Positions 5,371-5,768 of a stretch of 5,768 nucleotides of DNA are shown piece after piece. Both the position numbers and the translations under genes were made by a program. This DNA is from Roseibacillus sp. (GTDB lineage: Bacteria > Verrucomicrobiota > Verrucomicrobiia > Verrucomicrobiales > Akkermansiaceae). The stretch spans positions 1,777 to 7,544 of the forward strand of contig PBTP01000118.1 in assembly GCA_002729275.1 (NCBI GenBank). Reading direction: 5' to 3'. The notes beneath the pieces were generated by a model. It searched no databases and was not told the origin of the DNA. It was given only the letters and a program-made list of their open reading frames with translations. Each line of letters opens with the position of its first letter. Positions within the stretch are counted from its first letter, which is position 1.

Positions 5371-5768
5371 ATGCCCTCTCGCCCTCGCCGCAGATCTCTC
5401 CTTGTGTTTCCTCATCAGCTCTTTGCGGAGCATCCCGGACTCGCGGAGAAACCGACCCAGATCTATCTGATTGAGGACAGTCTCTTTTTCGGTGACCCAC
5501 ACCATCCCGCCCGCTTTCACAAGCAAAAGCTCTGGCTACACCGGGCCTCCATGAAGCGTTATGAAGCCCGACTCAAGGAGACAGGACACAATATCACGTA
5601 TCTCGACCATCTTCCCGGTGGATCCTCATTGCAGCAGCTCTTCGAGAAAACTCTTCAACACACCGATGAGGATCTCCTCGTGGCCGAGGTTCACGATTTT
5701 CTTCTCCAAAAGAGATTGGATCGCTTTTGCTCCCTGTATTCCAAGAACATCGAATCCCTCAAAACGCC
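5371..5768 (+). CDS. Photolyase/cryptochrome-related protein, COG3046 / FeS-BCP (PhrB-like) type, 5' part
   Basis: An open frame starts at ATG 5371 and runs without a stop to the window end (132 codons plus 2 nt), so only the N-terminal domain is seen. It reads SLLVFPHQLFAEHPGL at residues 9-24, IYLIEDSLFF at 31-40 and FHKQKLWLHRASMKRYEARL at 49-68, then a Rossmann-like continuation with HNITYL and LLVAEVHDFLLQKRLDRF. This pattern (hQLF..HP...hYLhE..LFF...FHKQKL.LHRASM..Y) is what I know from the deoxyribodipyrimidine photolyase-related family, a branch separate from class I. Members are typically about 500 aa with FAD and, in PhrB-like proteins, a C-terminal [4Fe-4S] cluster and a ribolumazine-type antenna; studied examples repair (6-4) photoproducts. 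None of those C-terminal features can be checked here. No Shine-Dalgarno sequence is visible; translation may depend on the membrane-protein gene 14 nt upstream. Confidence 0.88.
   Translation, partial: MPSRPRRRSLLVFPHQLFAEHPGLAEKPTQIYLIEDSLFFGDPHHPARFHKQKLWLHRASMKRYEARLKETGHNITYLDHLPGGSSLQQLFEKTLQHTDEDLLVAEVHDFLLQKRLDRFCSLYSKNIESLKT

Noticed and set aside
5335..5526. 63-aa minus-strand ORF near the right end
   Set aside because: It is antisense to the start of the second photolyase, whose family motifs are clear.

Overview
The window looks like a chromosomal segment of a free-living bacterium of moderate-to-high GC. The best lineage guess is Verrucomicrobiota. This rests on my memory of how verrucomicrobial group 1/2 sigma-70 factors read (a short, extended-region-free factor with a K/A/T-rich N-terminus and a 'WWINQSIKRAL' region 2.4), not on a search. 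There are no rRNAs, tRNAs, CRISPR arrays or recognisable insertion sequences.

Layout. From about 4700 leftward, four genes lie on the minus strand in this order: a full-length but divergent cryptochrome/photolyase (3161-4696), a primary-type/group 2 sigma-70 factor (2047-2925, possibly from 3009), a type II NADH dehydrogenase (588-1877), and an unrecognised 131-aa protein overlapping the end of ndh (212-607). From about 4920 rightward, two genes lie on the plus strand: a small four-helix membrane protein (4922-5356) and, 14 nt later, the start of a second photolyase of the COG3046 / FeS-BCP (PhrB-like) type (from 5371), cut off by the window end. Positions 1-211 hold no gene I can support, although one plus-strand frame is open from the left edge.

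How the genes may work together. The core is a divergent light-repair locus: two photolyases from different branches of the superfamily, back to back across a ~150-225 nt intergenic region, with a conserved-looking membrane protein beside the second one. The sigma factor immediately downstream of the first photolyase invites, but does not prove, a link between light/UV stress and transcription. NDH-2 feeds electrons from NADH into the quinone pool and is probably a respiratory neighbour rather than part of repair.

Points of most interest: (i) the first photolyase lacks several hallmark class I residues by ungapped comparison with E. coli photolyase (Glu274 to Arg, Trp382 to Phe, Trp384 to Met, Asn378 to His), so it may not be a standard CPD photolyase; (ii) an unknown membrane protein sits in an apparent operon with the second photolyase; (iii) a TTTCGA-CT-TCGAAA dyad in the divergent promoter region overlaps the -35 position of a candidate promoter. 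Several starts are GTG or TTG without a good Shine-Dalgarno sequence, so start calls are less certain than the genes themselves.
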